This document shows, one piece after another, positions 53,588 through 62,627 of a stretch of DNA of 64,000 nucleotides; position 1 is the first letter of the stretch; each line of letters opens with the position of its first letter. The notes beneath the pieces were generated by a model. That model had not been told where the DNA came from and did not search any database. It was given only the letters and a program-made list of their open reading frames with translations. The translations under genes and the position numbers were made by a program. Location: NCBI GenBank assembly GCA_965223125.1, contig OZ244984.1:1550001-1614000 (forward strand). Direction: 5' to 3'. Source of the stretch: Pacificispira sp965223125 (lineage in GTDB: Bacteria; Pseudomonadota; Alphaproteobacteria; UBA8366; Aestuariispiraceae).

Positions 53588-54619
53588 ATGACCGAGACCA
53601 CGCCTGCCTCCCTCCACAAGCCGCGCATCTTTTCCGGCATTCAGCCGACCGGGAACCTGACCCTGGGCAATTATCTGGGGGCGATCCGCAACTGGGTGCC
53701 GCTGCAGCGGGACTATGAGTGCCTGTATTGCGTCGTCGATCTGCACGCGATCACGGTGTTTCAGGACCCGGCGACCCTGCGTGAGGCGACCCGTCAGGTG
53801 ACCGCCGCACTCATCGCCTGCGGCATCGACCCGACGGCGCATATCCTGTTCAACCAGTCGCTGAACCCGGACCATGCGGAACTGGCCTGGTATTTCAACT
53901 GTGTGGCGCGAATGGGCTGGCTCAATCGCATGACCCAGTTCAAGGAGAAGGCGGGTGCGAACCGGGAGAATGCCTCGACCGGGCTGTTCGTCTATCCCAA
54001 TCTGATGGCCGCCGACATTCTGGCCTATCGCGCCACCCATGTTCCGGTCGGCGAGGATCAGAAGCAGCATCTGGAACTGGCCCGCGACATCGCGATCAAG
54101 TTCAACAATGACTGGAGTGCACCGGATTTCTTCCCGGTGATCGAGCCGCTGATCCTGGGTGAGGCGACGCGGGTGATGTCGCTGCGGGACGGGACGAAGA
54201 AAATGTCGAAATCCGACCCGTCCGACATGTCGCGCATCAACCTGACCGACGATGCAGATACCATCGCGAAGAAGATCCGCAAGGCGAAGACCGATCCGGA
54301 TGCCCTGCCAAGCGAGCGGAAGGGGTTTGCCGGTCGTCCGGAGGCGGAAAATCTGGTGACGATCTATGCCGCCCTGACCGACCGGACGGTGGATGCCGCT
54401 CTGGCGGAAATCGGTGGTAGCCAGTTCGGCGCCTTCAAGCAGATTCTGGCCGATGCCGCCGTCGCCCATCTGGAACCGATCACGACCGAAATGAACCGCC
54501 TGCTGCAGGACCGGGGTGAAATTGACCGCATTCTGATCCAGGGCGGTCAGCGTGCCCGCGCCCTGTCCGCGCCGATCCTGAAGCAGGTGCGCGAGACAAT
54601 CGGCCTCGTCGGCGCCTGA
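53588..54619 (+). CDS. trpS: Tryptophanyl-tRNA synthetase
   Basis: TrpS charges tRNA-Trp. The 343-residue class I enzyme has the HIGH-like TGNLTLGNYLGAI, the tryptophan pocket FVYPNLMAADILAYRATHVP with GEDQKQHLELARDIAIKFNN, and KKMSKSDPSDMS for KMSKS. The ATG at 53588 begins MTETTPASLHKPRIFSGIQP. It follows murJ and is ended by a strong hairpin. Confidence 0.97.
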   Translation: MTETTPASLHKPRIFSGIQPTGNLTLGNYLGAIRNWVPLQRDYECLYCVVDLHAITVFQDPATLREATRQVTAALIACGIDPTAHILFNQSLNPDHAELAWYFNCVARMGWLNRMTQFKEKAGANRENASTGLFVYPNLMAADILAYRATHVPVGEDQKQHLELARDIAIKFNNDWSAPDFFPVIEPLILGEATRVMSLRDGTKKMSKSDPSDMSRINLTDDADTIAKKIRKAKTDPDALPSERKGFAGRPEAENLVTIYAALTDRTVDAALAEIGGSQFGAFKQILADAAVAHLEPITTEMNRLLQDRGEIDRILIQGGQRARALSAPILKQVRETIGLVGA

Positions 54620-54639
54620 ATCCTTTATATGAAAAATAG

Positions 54640-54670
54640 ACCGGGCCGGAGACATAATCTCCGGCCCGGT
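54640..54670 (+). terminator. Hairpin after trpS
   Basis: ACCGGGCCGGAGA (54640-54652) and TCTCCGGCCCGGT (54658-54670) form a perfect 13-bp GC-rich stem with a 5-base loop, 21 bp after the trpS stop. The following bases (TCTGCC) are not a strong U-run on the + strand, so termination may be partial. Confidence 0.75.
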
Positions 54671-54799
54671 TCTGCCGTCGGTAGGTGGGGGGGAGGGTCT
54701 ACCTAAGGCGAGACAGGAAAACCCTGCCTTGTATATGAAATACGGGCTGTGTCGGGGGATGGATCACATCGCCTGCCGAAAACTTTTTCTTCCAACCCC

Positions 54800-54828
54800 T
54801 AATCCGAAACGGGTCTCCCGGGCGTATC
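54800..54828 (+). promoter_or_regulatory. Possible ECF-sigma promoter upstream of the photolyase operon
   Basis: TAATCC (54800-54805) and CGTATC (54823-54828) are 17 bp apart, about 55 bp before the phrB start. ECF11-type (RpoE/ChrR) promoters of alphaproteobacteria have a TGATCC-like -35 and a CGTA-like -10. The -35 has one mismatch, so this is only a candidate. Confidence 0.25.
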
Positions 54829-54883
54829 TATCTGTATGGATTGGTAGCCTGGCGCAGCGTCGGGCGGTTCTGTCGGAAAGCCC

Positions 54884-56347
54884 ATGTCCCGTTGTAGCCC
54901 CGTATTGCCCAGCCTTGTCTGGTTCCGTAAAGACCTGCGTCTCTCCGACAATCCCGCCCTGGATGCGGCGCGGCGGCGCGGGGGAGAGATATTATGCCTG
55001 TTCATCCTAGATGAGAGGGTGGAAGGGGCATTGCCGGTCGGCGGCGCGTCGGCCTGGTGGCTGCATCACAGTCTGGCGGCGCTTGCCCTCGATATCGAAC
55101 GGAGCGGCGGGCGGCTGATCCTGCGTCGGGGGCCCGCCGATTTGATTCTGCCTGAAATCTGTCGGGAAACCAGTTCGGAGGCGGTGTTTTGGAACCGGTG
55201 CTATGAGCCGGCGGCCATTGCCCGCGACAGCGACCTGAATGCCGCCCTGAAACAGGATGGGGTGACGGTTGAAAGCTTCAATGGCTCGCTGCTGCATGAA
55301 CCCTGGACGGTGAAGACCAAGGCCGGTGGCGATTATGGTGTCTTCACACCGTTCTGGAAGGCGGAATGCGCTCTGGGTGATCCCGGTGCTGTGTTGCCGC
55401 CCCCCGACAGTCTGGGATATGTGGACGGTGTAGTATCAGAAAGGCTGGAAGATTGGGCATTGCTGCCAGCCCGGCCGGATTGGGCGTCGGGGTTGCGGGA
55501 GACCTGGACGCCGGGCGAAGCGGGTGCGCGCGCGCGGCTGGACGGCTTTCTCAGCGAGTCGGCACAGACCTATGCCGAGACGCGAAATCGCCCGGATATC
55601 GAAGGAACCTCGCGCCTCAGTCCGCATCTGGCCTTCGGGGAGATCAGCCCGCGCGAAATCTGGCATATCGCGCTGGATCGCACCCGGCGTTCGGACGGGG
55701 GGCGGCTGGAAAGCGGTGTCTGGTCCTTCCTGCGGGAACTGGGCTGGCGTGACTTCAACCATAATCTGCTGTTCCACAATCCGGATCTGCCATTGGCGAA
55801 TCACAATTCCAGGTTCGATGCCTTCCCCTGGCAGGAAGACGGCGCGGCCCTTGCGCTCTGGCAGCGGGGGCAGACCGGATATCCGCTTGTCGATGCCGGG
55901 ATGCGGGAACTCTGGCAGACCGGTTTCATGCATAACCGTGTACGGATGGTTGCGGCCTCTTTCCTGATCAAGCATCTGATGCTGGATTGGCGGTTGGGGG
56001 AGGCCTGGTTCCGCGATACCCTGGTCGATGCCGACCTGGCGAACAATGTCGCCAACTGGCAGTGGGTCGCGGGCTGTGGTGCCGATGCCGCCCCCTACTT
56101 CCGGATCTTCAATCCGATTGGCCAGGGTGAGAAATTTGACCCTGATGGCCGCTACATCCGGCGCTGGGTTCCGGAACTGGCAAAACTGCCCGATTCCTAT
56201 ATGAACAAGCCCTGGGAAGCCCCGGCGGACCTGTTGCGCCAAGCCAGGATCGAACTGGGATCAACCTATCCAGAGCCGATTGTCGATCATGCCAAGGCGC
56301 GCGCCCGTGCGCTGGCGGCTTATGAAGAGATCAAGGGAGCCGCCTGA
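54884..56347 (+). CDS. phrB: Deoxyribodipyrimidine photolyase
   Basis: This flavoenzyme repairs UV-induced cyclobutane pyrimidine dimers with blue light. The 487-residue protein has the N-terminal antenna domain (LVWFRKDLRLSDNPALDAAR), then the FAD-binding helical domain with SRLSPHLAFGEISPREIW, FLRELGWRDFNHNLL, and TGFMHNRVRMVAASFLIKHL and DLANNVANWQWVAGCGADAA. Length is normal. It heads a four-gene group; the next start is 3 bp after its stop. Confidence 0.96.
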   Translation: MSRCSPVLPSLVWFRKDLRLSDNPALDAARRRGGEILCLFILDERVEGALPVGGASAWWLHHSLAALALDIERSGGRLILRRGPADLILPEICRETSSEAVFWNRCYEPAAIARDSDLNAALKQDGVTVESFNGSLLHEPWTVKTKAGGDYGVFTPFWKAECALGDPGAVLPPPDSLGYVDGVVSERLEDWALLPARPDWASGLRETWTPGEAGARARLDGFLSESAQTYAETRNRPDIEGTSRLSPHLAFGEISPREIWHIALDRTRRSDGGRLESGVWSFLRELGWRDFNHNLLFHNPDLPLANHNSRFDAFPWQEDGAALALWQRGQTGYPLVDAGMRELWQTGFMHNRVRMVAASFLIKHLMLDWRLGEAWFRDTLVDADLANNVANWQWVAGCGADAAPYFRIFNPIGQGEKFDPDGRYIRRWVPELAKLPDSYMNKPWEAPADLLRQARIELGSTYPEPIVDHAKARARALAAYEEIKGAA

Positions 56348-56350
56348 CCC

Positions 56351-57727
56351 ATGAAAATAGCGATTATCGGAAGCGGCATTGCCGGACTGGGCGCGGCTTG
56401 GCTGTTGAGTCGAGCACATGATGTTACTGTCTATGAGAAGAACGACTATGTCGGCGGCCATTCCAATACCGTGGAGGTTCCGGTCGGGGGTGGCGAAAGC
56501 ATTCCCGTCGATACCGGCTTCATCGTCTATAATGAGCGCACTTATCCCAATCTGATCGGTCTGCTGGATACGCTGGGCGTGGCCAGGATCAAGGCCGATA
56601 TGTCCTTCGGGGTCTCGGTCAGCCGGGGCGGTCGGGCGGGAAGCCTGGAATATGGCGGCGCGGATCTGAAGAGTCTGTTCGCGCAGAAGCGCAACCTGCT
56701 CTCGCCTCGCTTTCTGAGGATGATTCGCGACATCCTGCGGTTCTACAAGGCCGCCCCGGACCTGCTGGTCAGCGGCACCTGTGGGGAATTGAGCCTTGGC
56801 GCACTGCTGGCGCGGGATGGTTATTCCCGTCCCTTCATCGACGATCACCTGTTGCCGATGGCGGCGGCGATCTGGTCCTGCCCGGTCAGTCGGATGGCGG
56901 ATTTTCCGGCGGAGAGCTTCATCCGCTTCTTTGACAATCACGGCCTGTTGCAGGTGGAGGACAGGCCGCAATGGTGGACCGTCAGGGGCGGCTGCCAGCG
57001 CTATGTGCGACGTATCCGCGATGATCTGGAACGGGATGTGGCGACCGGACGTTCGGCAGTGGCGGTTCGGCGCAGCGGTGTCGGGGCCATCATCCGGGAC
57101 AGTCAGGGGATAGACGAGGTCTATGACCATGTCGTCTTCGCCTGCCATGGTGATGAGGTCCATGACCTGCTGCATGACCGGTCAGCGGCAGAGACGGCGA
57201 TCCTGTCGCGCTTCACCTATCAGCGGAACCGTGCCATCCTGCATGGCGACATCCGCCAAATGCCGGTCCGCCGCAAGGTCTGGTCCAGTTGGAATTATCT
57301 GAGCGAAGCGGCGTCGGATCGGGCGGCAGGCCAGGTTTCCATCACCTATTGGATGAACCATTTGCAAAGCCTCGACCCCACCCATCCCCTGTTCGTGACG
57401 CTGAATCCGATCCGGGAGGTCGATCCGGCGCGGATTTACCGCAGCTTCGACTATGACCATCCCGTCTTTGATCGGGCGGCCCTGGTGTCGCAGGCGCAGC
57501 TTCCCACGATCCAGGGGCGGGGCGGGGTCTGGTATTGCGGCAGTTACTGTGGCTATGGATTCCACGAGGACGCGCTTGGTTCCGCCGTCGCGGTGGCCCG
57601 TGCATTGGGGGTCGCCGCCCCCTGGGGACACCAGCCGGTGCACGCGATGGCGGCGGTTGGCACAGGGTCGATGCGATCAGCAGTACCGTCGATATTTACG
57701 GATCTGTCCGGGGAGGCGGCGGCATGA
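56351..57727 (+). CDS. FAD-dependent amine-oxidase-like oxidoreductase
   Basis: The 458-residue flavoprotein begins KIAIIGSGIAGLGAAWLLSR, a Rossmann FAD loop, followed by YEKNDYVGGHSNTVEVPVGG. The C-terminus has VWYCGSYCGYGFHEDALGSA, the second FAD-binding element. It belongs to the NAD(P)/FAD oxidoreductases found beside DUF1365 and cyclopropane synthase genes. The substrate is unknown; a lipid or light-stress role is inferred from the neighbours. Its stop overlaps the next start (ATGA). Confidence 0.9.
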   Translation: MKIAIIGSGIAGLGAAWLLSRAHDVTVYEKNDYVGGHSNTVEVPVGGGESIPVDTGFIVYNERTYPNLIGLLDTLGVARIKADMSFGVSVSRGGRAGSLEYGGADLKSLFAQKRNLLSPRFLRMIRDILRFYKAAPDLLVSGTCGELSLGALLARDGYSRPFIDDHLLPMAAAIWSCPVSRMADFPAESFIRFFDNHGLLQVEDRPQWWTVRGGCQRYVRRIRDDLERDVATGRSAVAVRRSGVGAIIRDSQGIDEVYDHVVFACHGDEVHDLLHDRSAAETAILSRFTYQRNRAILHGDIRQMPVRRKVWSSWNYLSEAASDRAAGQVSITYWMNHLQSLDPTHPLFVTLNPIREVDPARIYRSFDYDHPVFDRAALVSQAQLPTIQGRGGVWYCGSYCGYGFHEDALGSAVAVARALGVAAPWGHQPVHAMAAVGTGSMRSAVPSIFTDLSGEAAA

Positions 57728-58515
57728 CCCTATCGGCTTCGCCCCTGTCCGGGTCCATGCTGTATCGCGGCTCGGTGATGCACAAACGAATGAAACCCTT
57801 CATCCATGAACTGACCTATTCCGTCTTCTCGGTCCTGCTGGACATTGATGCGCTGCCGCAGCTGGATCGATCCCTGCGCCTGTTCGGCCATAACCGTTGG
57901 GCACCGGTCAGTCTGTGGGATCGCGACTATGGTGCCCGTGATGGTACCCCGATCCGCGCATGGATCGATTCGGTATTGCAACAACAAGGCATGAACTTGC
58001 AGGGTGGACCGGTCCGGTTACTGACTTTTCCCCGGCTCTGGGGCTATGCCTTCAATCCGCTCAGCCTCTATTACTGTCACGATCAGGCAGGACATCTGCG
58101 TGCGGTGCTTTATGAGGTTTCCAACACATTCGGTGAGTCGCACGGCTATCTAATCCCCGTGGAGACAGATCATGATGATATCGAAACAATCCATCAGGAA
58201 GCGCAGAAGGTATTTCACGTCTCCCCCTTCCTGGAGATGGATTGCCGCTATTACTTCAGCGTGACCCCGCCCGGTGATAAACTGTCGGTCCTGATCCGCC
58301 AATCGGATGGGGCGGGTGACCCGATTTTGATGGCGAAGCATACCGCGCGGGGAAGACCGTTCAGCGATGCCGCGCTGGTCTCCGCGATCCTGCGACACCC
58401 GCTGATGACAGCAAAGGTGATCGGCGGCATTCACTGGGAGGCGCTGCGACTGTGGCTGAAAGGAGCGAGATATTATCCCAAACCCCCGGCCCCGGCGGAT
58501 CACGTAACACGCTGA
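57724..58515 (+). CDS. DUF1365 family protein
   Basis: The 263-residue protein has the family stretches YRGSVMHKRMKPFIHELTYS, LLTFPRLWGYAFNPLSLYYC and EVSNTFGESHGYLIP, and a C-terminal helix-rich tail. DUF1365 proteins are almost always next to an FAD oxidoreductase and a cyclopropane synthase, and have been linked to fatty-acid modification in light or singlet-oxygen stress. It overlaps the preceding gene by 4 bp, so coupling is likely. The biochemical role is unknown. Confidence 0.9.
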   Translation: MTLSASPLSGSMLYRGSVMHKRMKPFIHELTYSVFSVLLDIDALPQLDRSLRLFGHNRWAPVSLWDRDYGARDGTPIRAWIDSVLQQQGMNLQGGPVRLLTFPRLWGYAFNPLSLYYCHDQAGHLRAVLYEVSNTFGESHGYLIPVETDHDDIETIHQEAQKVFHVSPFLEMDCRYYFSVTPPGDKLSVLIRQSDGAGDPILMAKHTARGRPFSDAALVSAILRHPLMTAKVIGGIHWEALRLWLKGARYYPKPPAPADHVTR

Positions 58516-58554
58516 ATGCGCATAATTACGATATCGTAACGAGGTGATAACCGC

Positions 58555-59796
58555 ATGACACAGACGGAATGCCCATCGCAGACAGAGACCCTGGACCGGA
58601 ACAGTGGTCGTGACCCCAGACTGTCCTTGCTGAGCCGCCTGCATTTCGCGATGGCGAACCGCATCCATCATGGCACCTTCGAGGTCACGGTGCTCGAGGG
58701 CGTAACCCGGCTCTGCGGCGGCAGGGCACCGGGACCGAACGGTCCGATCACCCTGAACAACAGCCGCATGGTACCGCGCATGATTTTGGGCGGGAATGTC
58801 GGGCTGGGAGAAAGCTATCTGGATGGCGATTGGGACAGCCCTAATCTGGCGGATTTTCTGACCGTCGGCGCAATGAACTATGAGGCACTGGACGCGACGC
58901 TGAATGGCAGCATGCTCTACCGGCTTGCCAATCGACTGATCCATCACGGATTCAATTCGAATTCGAAACGAGGAAGCCGAAAGAATATCGCCCATCATTA
59001 CGATCTCGGGAATGATTTCTATGAGCGCTGGCTGGATCCCAGCATGACTTATTCTTCTGCCGAATTTGACGAGACCGCCCCGGATCTGGAAAGCGCCCAG
59101 GCGCGGAAATACGATCTGCTGGCCGACCGTCTGGGTCTTGGCCCGCAGGATTCGGTGCTGGAAATTGGCTGCGGCTGGGGCGGATTCGCAGAGCGGGTCG
59201 CAAAGCAGCGCGGGGCAAAGGTCACCGGCATCACGATCTCCCGCCAGCAGCATGATTATGCGAAAAGCCGGATGCAGCGCGAAGGACTGAATGAAAAGGT
59301 CGATATCCGCCTGATCGATTATCGCGATCTGCAGGGTCAGTTCGACCATATCGCCTCCATCGAGATGTTCGAGGCGGTGGGGGAGAAATACTGGCCGGTC
59401 TTCTTCGACTCCCTGAGGGACCGACTGAAGGAAGGCGGGCGGGCGGCCTTGCAGATCATCACCATCAGCGACCATCATTTCGACAATTATCGCAGTCGCC
59501 CCGACTTCATTCAGCGCTACATCTTCCCCGGCGGCATGCTGCCCTCCCCCGGCGTGCTGCGGAAAGGCGCGGAAGCGGTCGGCCTGTCGCAGGTTTCCTC
59601 CGAAGGCTTCGGCATGTCCTATGCCCGCACCCTGGCGGAGTGGAACACCCGCTTCCAGAACGCCTGGGAGGATATTCGCCAGACCGGTTTCGATGACCGG
59701 TTCAAGCGGATGTGGGAATATTACCTGGCCTATTGCGAGGCTGGATTCCGATCCGGCACCATCGATGTGAAGAGGATCACCCTGGCCAAGGCTTGA
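58555..59796 (+). CDS. cfa: Cyclopropane-fatty-acyl-phospholipid synthase
   Basis: The 413-residue SAM-dependent enzyme adds a methylene bridge to unsaturated acyl chains of membrane lipids. It has an N-terminal substrate-binding domain (NSRMVPRMILGGNVGLGESY), HHYDLGNDFYERWLDPSMTY, and the SAM loop VLEIGCGWGGFAERVAKQRG. The catalytic signature EMFEAVGEKYW follows, and FIQRYIFPGGMLPSP is conserved. GAGGTGATAACCGC leads into the ATG. It is the last gene of the phrB group. Confidence 0.95.
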   Translation: MTQTECPSQTETLDRNSGRDPRLSLLSRLHFAMANRIHHGTFEVTVLEGVTRLCGGRAPGPNGPITLNNSRMVPRMILGGNVGLGESYLDGDWDSPNLADFLTVGAMNYEALDATLNGSMLYRLANRLIHHGFNSNSKRGSRKNIAHHYDLGNDFYERWLDPSMTYSSAEFDETAPDLESAQARKYDLLADRLGLGPQDSVLEIGCGWGGFAERVAKQRGAKVTGITISRQQHDYAKSRMQREGLNEKVDIRLIDYRDLQGQFDHIASIEMFEAVGEKYWPVFFDSLRDRLKEGGRAALQIITISDHHFDNYRSRPDFIQRYIFPGGMLPSPGVLRKGAEAVGLSQVSSEGFGMSYARTLAEWNTRFQNAWEDIRQTGFDDRFKRMWEYYLAYCEAGFRSGTIDVKRITLAKA

Positions 59797-59815
59797 TTCT
59801 CGCCTGGGGGACCAC

Positions 59816-59941
59816 CTACCGACTTCCGGCAGGGTAGTCTGGATTTACGACCTTGAACGAAGTACGCCCCTGGTTCCGAGAGGACGTCGCACCAAAATCT
59901 CTTGCCTCGCGGATCAGTGGCGCCAGCTTGTGGATGGCCAT
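59816..59941 (-). CDS. Possible small ORF (41 aa), uncertain
   Basis: In the spacer between cfa and pyrF the minus strand reads MAIHKLAPLIREARDFGATS and closes after 41 residues, with GGAGAG 5 bp before the ATG. It shows no recognised motif or membrane segment. It may be a short leaderless gene or an accidental frame; conservation would decide. Confidence 0.25.
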   Translation of the reverse strand: MAIHKLAPLIREARDFGATSSRNQGRTSFKVVNPDYPAGSR

Positions 59942-60014
59942 TCGGACTCTCCGATAATGAGAGCAGCCATAGACTTGTCGCGCGTGGCGACCTCGGCACA
60001 GATAATGTGCTGGA

Positions 60015-60785
60015 TCAGACGTCAACCTCCGCCGCGATGGCGGCGGCGGCGGCGGCGGGATCGTCCGCGCCGGTGATCGGGCGTCCGATGACCAGGAAAT
60101 CGGCCCCGGTCTCAATCGCCTGTTTCGGGGTCATCACCCGCTTCTGATCGCCCAGAGCCGCACCAGCCGGGCGGATACCCGGCACGATCAGCTTGAAGTC
60201 CGGCCCGCATTCGGCCCGGATCGCCCCGATTTCCTGCGACGAGCACACAACCCCGTCCAGGCCCGCCCGCTGCGTCAGAACGGCGAGGCGCAGGGCTTGA
60301 TCGCGCGCCGGACCGGCCTGCCCGACAACGACCAAATCGGCATCGTCCAGGCTGGTCAGAACCGTGACCGCGATCAACATCGGACGCACCACACCCAGTC
60401 GCTCCGCCTCGAAATTCGCCGCATCCAGCGCCGCCTTCATCATCGCCGACCCGCCCGAGGCATGGACGTTCAGGATCGCCGGCCCAAGGCCCATCGCGCC
60501 GCGCACGGCACCGGCGACGGTATTCGGGATATCGTGGAATTTCAGATCCAGGAACAGGTTCTGTTGCAGCGCGGGCGCGCCCCTCGGCGTTTCTTCCGGG
60601 GTTGCGCGCACAACCTGGCGCACCCCGTCCGGCCCGTTGGCATTGAAGAATTCCAGCCCCAGCTTGATCCCCCCGACATGCCCCACCAGCGCCCGCGACA
60701 ACGCCTGCGCGCGCGACACATCGGGCGTGTCCAACGCTACCAGAATTCGGTCACGGGGCCGCAGCGGCGTTACCATCCGGGTCAT
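60015..60785 (-). CDS. pyrF: Orotidine 5'-phosphate decarboxylase
   Basis: PyrF makes UMP from OMP in pyrimidine synthesis. The 256-residue TIM barrel has the family signature DLKFHDIPNTVAGAVRG (with the catalytic Asp and Lys), ILVALDTPDVSRAQAL near the start, and VPGIRPAG plus DFLVIGRPITGADDP at the end. AAGGAAA precedes the ATG at 60785; a GTG at 60800 would add five residues. The final alanine-rich stretch is encoded by repeated GCC/GCG codons. Confidence 0.96.
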   Translation of the reverse strand: MTRMVTPLRPRDRILVALDTPDVSRAQALSRALVGHVGGIKLGLEFFNANGPDGVRQVVRATPEETPRGAPALQQNLFLDLKFHDIPNTVAGAVRGAMGLGPAILNVHASGGSAMMKAALDAANFEAERLGVVRPMLIAVTVLTSLDDADLVVVGQAGPARDQALRLAVLTQRAGLDGVVCSSQEIGAIRAECGPDFKLIVPGIRPAGAALGDQKRVMTPKQAIETGADFLVIGRPITGADDPAAAAAAIAAEVDV

Positions 60786-60964
60786 GGGAATTTCCTTCAC
60801 CTGTCCAAGCCTGGACAGGGTTTTACCGACGACGTGATGGAAAAGCCAGCGGGGACATTCCTATTACTGCCCAGGGATTGAATTTCCCCAAGATTACTTG
60901 TTGATATGATTCTGCATAATCGACACCAACTCCAAATTCTCAACCGAATCTGACGGGGATCTGA

Positions 60965-61546
60965 ATGCCGCATTTCTATGTTGTCACCGACTGAGAATTC
61001 GATGGCCCCGTGCCGGGTCTTCACTCGATAATATCTTTCGGATCTGTTGCCTTATCGGAATCCGGATCCGTTCTCGGTGAGTTCGAGGCGGTTCTTGAGC
61101 CACTTGAAGGAGCCGAACAGGATGCGCGGACCATGGCATTCTGGCATCAGCACCCCGAGGCATGGGCTGCCGCCACGACAGACCCAAAACCCGCCGGAGA
61201 GGTGATCCGGCGTTTCGTTGCCTGGGTTCGATCTTTTGACGCCGAACCGATCTTTGCGTCGCATCCCGTTGCCCTCGATGGTCTCTGGCTGGACTATTAT
61301 CTGAAGCGGTTCACACAGCGACCCCTGTTGGAAGGGCCGTGGGTCCCGGATCGCCTGTTCCGGCATCCCCCGCTCTGCATCATGTCGATGGTCGCCGGGA
61401 GCACCGGGCGCGGGCAATGGGAGTGTGATGTCCAGTTTTATCCGCAGGAATGGCTGGGCTCCGTCGAGCACACACACCGCGCCATCGACGACGCCCGCGG
61501 CTATTCAAATCTTTTACGATTCTTCACGACCGAGCGGACGGTCTAA
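60965..61546 (+). pseudogene. DEDDh 3'-5' exonuclease with in-frame TGA in the first catalytic motif
   Basis: From the ATG at 60965 the frame reads MPHFYVVTD, TGA, EFDGPVPGLHSIISFG and continues for 183 more codons to TAA at 61544. The TGA (60992-60994) falls exactly between the Asp and Glu of the DxE motif. The rest of the exonuclease fold is intact, including the second acidic motif (ASHPVALDGLWLDYYLKRF) and HTHRAIDDARGYSNLLRF with the catalytic His and Asp. A GTG at 61010 would restart translation but drop the DxE. The usual residue at the TGA position is a small or hydrophobic one, often Cys in relatives. Confidence 0.8.
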
Positions 61547-62433
61547 TCCAGCGATGCCTCATCCAGCAGCCAGGCAGTGAAGGCCCTGATCTTGGGGTGG
61601 TCGGCGCGGTCCTTCGGGCAGACGATCCAGTAGGCATAGTCGCTGGGGATCGAGAAATCGAAGGGCTTCACCAGCAATCCCTGCTCCAGCGCGTCATGGG
61701 CAATCGCGCTGCGGCCAAGCGCAACGCCTTCACCGGCAATGGCGGCCTGCAATACCAGATTCGAGAAATTGTAGCGCGGACCCTTGTCGGGATTGACTCC
61801 CTCCACCTGCGCCGCTTTCAGCCAGACCCGCCAGTCAGTACGGATATCGTCGTGCAGCAGGGTGTGATACTGCAAATCCGACGGCGAGACGAGCGGTCGG
61901 TTCGGATCCTGCAACAGGCGCGGGCTGCAAACCGGGAAAACCTCCTCCGTCATCAACCGGATCTCGTGCAGATCGTCATAGCCGCCGGTACCCCAGCGGA
62001 TGGCGAGATCGATATCCTCAACCGTAAAATCCGTCAGTTCGTAATCCGCCGCCAGGCGGATATCGATCTCCGGATGCAACGCCCGGAATTTAGCCAGTCT
62101 CGGCACCAGCCAGGCCGAGGCGAAGGAAGGCAGGCAACTGACATTCAATGCCCCGGTCGCATCCTGCCGCTTCACCCGGTCGGCGGCGGCGGCAATCTGG
62201 GCCAGGGACTGCCGCACCGCCGTGGCAAAGGCCTGCCCCTCCTCGGTCAGCAGTAGCGCCCGGTTCAACCGCCGGAACAGGCGCACCCCCAGCGCATCCT
62301 CCAACTGCTTGATCTGATGACTGATCGCTGCCTGGGTCACATAAAGTTCTTCCGCCGCCTCGGTAAAGGACAGCAACCTTGCAGCCGCCTCAAAGGCCGG
62401 AAGCGGCTTCAGCGGGGGCAATCTGGAGACCAT
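61543..62433 (-). CDS. LysR family regulator, GcvA-type
   Basis: The 296-residue protein starts MVSRLPPLKPLPAFEAAARL with the LysR helix-turn-helix (FTEAAEELYVTQAAISHQIK) and a periplasmic-binding-protein-like effector domain (SCLPSFASAWLVPRLAKFRA and LAIRWGTGGYDDL). The IRWG and ASAWLVPRL features are those of the GcvA subgroup, which regulate glycine cleavage or beta-lactamase genes. The target is unknown. It overlaps the end of the convergent exonuclease gene by 4 bp and is divergent from the DUF1127 gene. Confidence 0.92.
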   Translation of the reverse strand: MVSRLPPLKPLPAFEAAARLLSFTEAAEELYVTQAAISHQIKQLEDALGVRLFRRLNRALLLTEEGQAFATAVRQSLAQIAAAADRVKRQDATGALNVSCLPSFASAWLVPRLAKFRALHPEIDIRLAADYELTDFTVEDIDLAIRWGTGGYDDLHEIRLMTEEVFPVCSPRLLQDPNRPLVSPSDLQYHTLLHDDIRTDWRVWLKAAQVEGVNPDKGPRYNFSNLVLQAAIAGEGVALGRSAIAHDALEQGLLVKPFDFSIPSDYAYWIVCPKDRADHPKIRAFTAWLLDEASLD

Positions 62434-62627
62434 TATTCCACTCCTATTCGGATTAGGAAATTTTATTCGATGTATGAAAATATATCCTTTGTGCAGATTC
62501 TGGAAACCCCTTAAATCTCTCCCTGCGAGGCGACATCGTCTCCCAGGTTCGGTACCTTCGGATTAATGACAGCTTTGTGAAATCCGGTATCGGGACTTGT
62601 GAAACAGAGTTTGAAGGAGTGAAAGTC

